NCBI RefSeq assembly: GCF_000813985.1 | Contig: NZ_JWLJ01000001.1 | Coordinates: 608,453-672,452 of the forward strand | Length of the DNA stretch: 64,000 nucleotides | Source of the DNA: Ruegeria sp. ANG-R | GTDB taxonomy: Bacteria; Pseudomonadota; Alphaproteobacteria; Rhodobacterales; Rhodobacteraceae | Direction of reading: 5' to 3' | Program-made: the position numbers and the translations under genes | In this document: one piece after another, positions 61,623 to 64,000 of the stretch | Layout of the letters: each line of letters starts with the position of its first letter | Position numbering within the stretch: the first letter of the stretch is position 1 | The notes under the pieces: model-generated | What the model saw: only the letters and a program-made list of their open reading frames with translations | Told to the model about the DNA's origin: nothing | Databases searched by the model: none

Positions 61623-64000
61623 GTGAGCGGGTCATCCCGAATCGTGGCCGTACTTGGCCCGACGAATACAGGCAAAACCCATTACGCAATCGAACGTATG
61701 CTGGGCTATCGCACCGGCGTGATCGGCTTGCCGCTTCGTCTGCTTGCGCGTGAGGTCTATGACAAGATCGTGGCCATCCGAGGTGCCTCGGTTGTGGCTT
61801 TGGTTACGGGCGAAGAGCGGATCGTACCACCTCGAACGCAGTATTGGGTCTGCACCGTCGAGGCGATGCCCGAAGATATGGGCGCGGATTTCGTTGCCAT
61901 CGACGAAATCCAGCTTTGTGCCGATCCCGAACGTGGCCATGTATTTACCGACCGTCTTCTGCGCGCACGCGGAACGAACGAAACGCTGTTTCTGGGCTCT
62001 GATACCATGCGGGGTGCAATTGCCGCGCTTGTCCCCGAGGCGCAGTTTGTCCGGCGCGAGCGGATGTCTCAACTGGTCTATTCCGGGTCGAAGAAGATTA
62101 GCCGGATGCCTGCCCGCAGCGCCATCGTCGGGTTTTCGGTCGAGAATGTTTATGCCATTGCCGAATTGCTTCGTCGGCAGAAGGGCGGAGCGGCAGTCGT
62201 CATGGGTGCCCTTAGCCCGCGCACAAGGAATGCGCAGGTCGATCTCTACCAGAATGGTGAGGTCGATTATCTCGTGGCTACCGATGCCATCGGCATGGGT
62301 CTGAATCTGGATGTGAACCATGTGGCGTTCTCATCCCTTACCAAATTCGACGGTCGCCGTATGCGTCCTTTGGCGCCCAACGAACTGGCCCAGATCGCAG
62401 GTCGGGCAGGGCGTGGCATGTCGGATGGCACGTTTGGCGTGACCGGAGAAGCACCGCCGCTGGACGAAGGCGTGGCGCAAGCGATCATGGACAGCCGGTT
62501 CACGCCGATGAAAAAGCTGAACTGGCGGAATGCTGCCCTCAGGTTTGGCTCGATCGAGGCGCTCATCGACTCGCTTGAGGTCGGCCCTAACAACGAGCAC
62601 CTCATAAAGGCGCGACCAGCAGACGATCTGCACGCGCTGAAATCTCTGTCGCAGGTCACCGAGGTCATAGCGCGCGCCAGCGATGGCCCGTCGGTCCGAT
62701 TGCTGTGGGATGTCTGCCGAATCCCTGATTTTCGGGGCATCAGCCACGCCGAACACGCCAGCCTTCTTGAAGTGATTTACGGCCACCTTCACGAGAAGGG
62801 GTCAATCCCCGACGATTTCATGGCGCGGCAAATCCGCCGGATCGACCGGACGGATGGGGATATTGATGCACTGTCCAAAAGGTTGGCATATATTCGCACC
62901 TGGACATATGTTGCGCAACGAAACGGATGGGTACGTGACGAATCCCATTGGCGTGAGGAAACGCGCACTGTAGAAGACAGGCTGTCAGACGCTCTTCACG
63001 ATCGTTTGACCCAACGATTTGTGGACCGGCGTACATCTGTATTGCTGCGCCGGCTCAAACAGAAGGAGGCCCTTTTGGCCGAAGTAAATGACAAGGGTGA
63101 AGTGACCGTCGAAGGCGAATTCGTCGGTCGTCTGGAAGGGTTCCGGTTTACTCCGGACAAAAGCGCGCAGGGAACCGAGGCGAAAGCTTTGAAATCGGCG
63201 TCTCTGCAAGCACTCGCGCCGCAATTCCATCTGCGTGCCGATCGCTTCTACAACGCGCCCGATACCGAAATTGATTTCACCGATCAGGGTGGCCTGATGT
63301 GGGGCGAGTACGCTGTCGGCAAACTGGTTGCCGGGGCCGAACCTCTCAAGCCCGTGGTCGAGGTTTTTGTTGATGAGGCCGCCGGGCCGGACGTGGAGCA
63401 AAAGGTTCAGCGCCGCCTGCAGCATTTCATCGACCGCAAGGTGGCTGCTCTGTTCGAGCCGCTGCTGAACCTGTCGCGGGATGAAGAGCTGAGCGGTCTG
63501 GCCAAAGGCTTTGCCTTCCGCATGGTCGAGGCGCTGGGCGTGCTGCCTCGCGCAGCTGTCGCGCAAGAGGTCAAGGATCTGGATCAGGACGCCCGTGGCG
63601 CGTTGCGCAAGCACGGCATTCGCTTTGGTCAATTCACCATCTTCATGCCACTGCTGTTGAAACCTGCACCAACGCGCCTGCGTCTGGTTCTCTGGGCACT
63701 GTCAAGCGGCTTGCAGGAGTTTCCCGAAGCGCCACCTCCGGGCCTGGTTACCGTGCCCGTCGCCAAGGACGCGCCGCAGGGTTATGACACCATGTGCGGC
63801 TACCGCGACGCGGGTGAACGTTCGATCCGGATCGACATGCTGGAACGTCTGGCCGACATGTTGCGGTCCGAGGACAGCCGGGGCGGATTCGAAGCCAAGC
63901 CTGATATGTTGTCGATCACCGGTATGACGTTGGATCAGTTCGCTGACCTGATGCAGGGGCTGGGCTACAAGGCCGAACGTGGCGAGCGTGAGAAGGTGAA
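61623..64000 (+). CDS. SUV3-like DExH helicase (5' part, runs off the window)
   Basis: The frame opens with GTG at 61623 after GGGGCGAAG and stays open to the right edge (over 790 residues). Walker A is GPTNTGKTHYAIERML (12-19), motif II is DEIQ (94-97), then GSDTMRGAI, VVMGALSPRTRNAQVDLY, VATDAIGMGLNLD and QIAGRAGRG. This is the SUV3 type of RNA/DNA helicase known from mitochondrial degradosomes. A long C-terminal region follows with HLRADRFYNAPDTEIDF and FTIFMPLLLKPAPTRLRLVL. Alphaproteobacteria are the natural source of the mitochondrial form. Confidence 0.9.
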   Translation, partial: MSGSSRIVAVLGPTNTGKTHYAIERMLGYRTGVIGLPLRLLAREVYDKIVAIRGASVVALVTGEERIVPPRTQYWVCTVEAMPEDMGADFVAIDEIQLCADPERGHVFTDRLLRARGTNETLFLGSDTMRGAIAALVPEAQFVRRERMSQLVYSGSKKISRMPARSAIVGFSVENVYAIAELLRRQKGGAAVVMGALSPRTRNAQVDLYQNGEVDYLVATDAIGMGLNLDVNHVAFSSLTKFDGRRMRPLAPNELAQIAGRAGRGMSDGTFGVTGEAPPLDEGVAQAIMDSRFTPMKKLNWRNAALRFGSIEALIDSLEVGPNNEHLIKARPADDLHALKSLSQVTEVIARASDGPSVRLLWDVCRIPDFRGISHAEHASLLEVIYGHLHEKGSIPDDFMARQIRRIDRTDGDIDALSKRLAYIRTWTYVAQRNGWVRDESHWREETRTVEDRLSDALHDRLTQRFVDRRTSVLLRRLKQKEALLAEVNDKGEVTVEGEFVGRLEGFRFTPDKSAQGTEAKALKSASLQALAPQFHLRADRFYNAPDTEIDFTDQGGLMWGEYAVGKLVAGAEPLKPVVEVFVDEAAGPDVEQKVQRRLQHFIDRKVAALFEPLLNLSRDEELSGLAKGFAFRMVEALGVLPRAAVAQEVKDLDQDARGALRKHGIRFGQFTIFMPLLLKPAPTRLRLVLWALSSGLQEFPEAPPPGLVTVPVAKDAPQGYDTMCGYRDAGERSIRIDMLERLADMLRSEDSRGGFEAKPDMLSITGMTLDQFADLMQGLGYKAERGEREKV

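Overview
The window is chromosomal DNA from an alphaproteobacterium, most likely a marine Rhodobacteraceae (Roseobacter-group) species. Support comes from high G+C core genes, the pairing of glyS with a pyruvate phosphate dikinase-like gene, paired FolB/FolP and GlmM, an alphaproteobacterial RpoH, a SUV3-type helicase, hemolysin-type calcium repeats and several small proteins of Rhodobacteraceae type. Assignment is by reading the proteins; no database search was possible.

Layout. 1-29.2 kb is mostly housekeeping: glyS (3' end), PPDK-like enzyme, SleB-type hydrolase, multicopper oxidase, folB-folP-glmM, ilvC with two Lrp-type regulators, a class V aminotransferase with a divergent GntR regulator, a UbiH-type hydroxylase, a nucleotidase, a large MshEN-glycosyltransferase, carA, yqeY, ctaD, a HIT protein, a MerR regulator with a zinc-type CDF exporter, lipB and a FrnE-like DsbA. 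At 29.25 kb a tRNA-Leu(GAG) marks the start of an accessory region (about 29.3-39.5 kb). This holds a truncated integrase between two 55-bp att-like repeats, a five-gene LysR/DUF1330/CmcJ-like/LLM/SDR locus, a resolvase fragment, a subtilisin-like peptidase with a tiny overlapping partner gene, IS3 and IS66 scars, and a flavin-dependent halogenase.

From 39.6 to 49.6 kb lies a divergent amino-sugar locus. The left arm has a MurQ-like SIS protein, binding protein, two permeases, a Gfo/Idh oxidoreductase and an ABC ATPase. The right arm has a BadF-type sugar kinase, a GntR/UTRA regulator, a NagB-II-like SIS deaminase and NagA. Together they would import, phosphorylate, deacetylate and deaminate N-acetylated amino sugars from chitin or peptidoglycan. 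The rest (49.7-64 kb) is mostly core: a glycosyltransferase-TPR protein, RluD, RpoH, a FAS1-RTX secreted protein, Gfo/Idh, a DksA-type zinc finger, a DMT exporter, oligoendopeptidase F, a lysophospholipase-like hydrolase, an SCP2 protein, a TPR protein and the 5' part of a SUV3-like helicase.

Regulatory sites readable directly include a perfect FNR box upstream of ctaD, a TTAAC-N6-TTAAC CtrA-type box upstream of the glycosyltransferase, a heat-shock-type promoter before rpoH, a MerR-type operator before the CDF exporter, an Lrp-type palindrome, an ArsR-type palindrome, mirrored ATACC-N6-ATACC elements in the amino-sugar divergent promoter, and several good hairpin terminators. The best candidates for something undescribed are the peptidase/small-protein pair, the MshEN-glycosyltransferase whose promoter overlaps the upstream carA terminator, the FolB protein with a kinase-like C-terminal domain, and the LLM/CmcJ-like/SDR locus.
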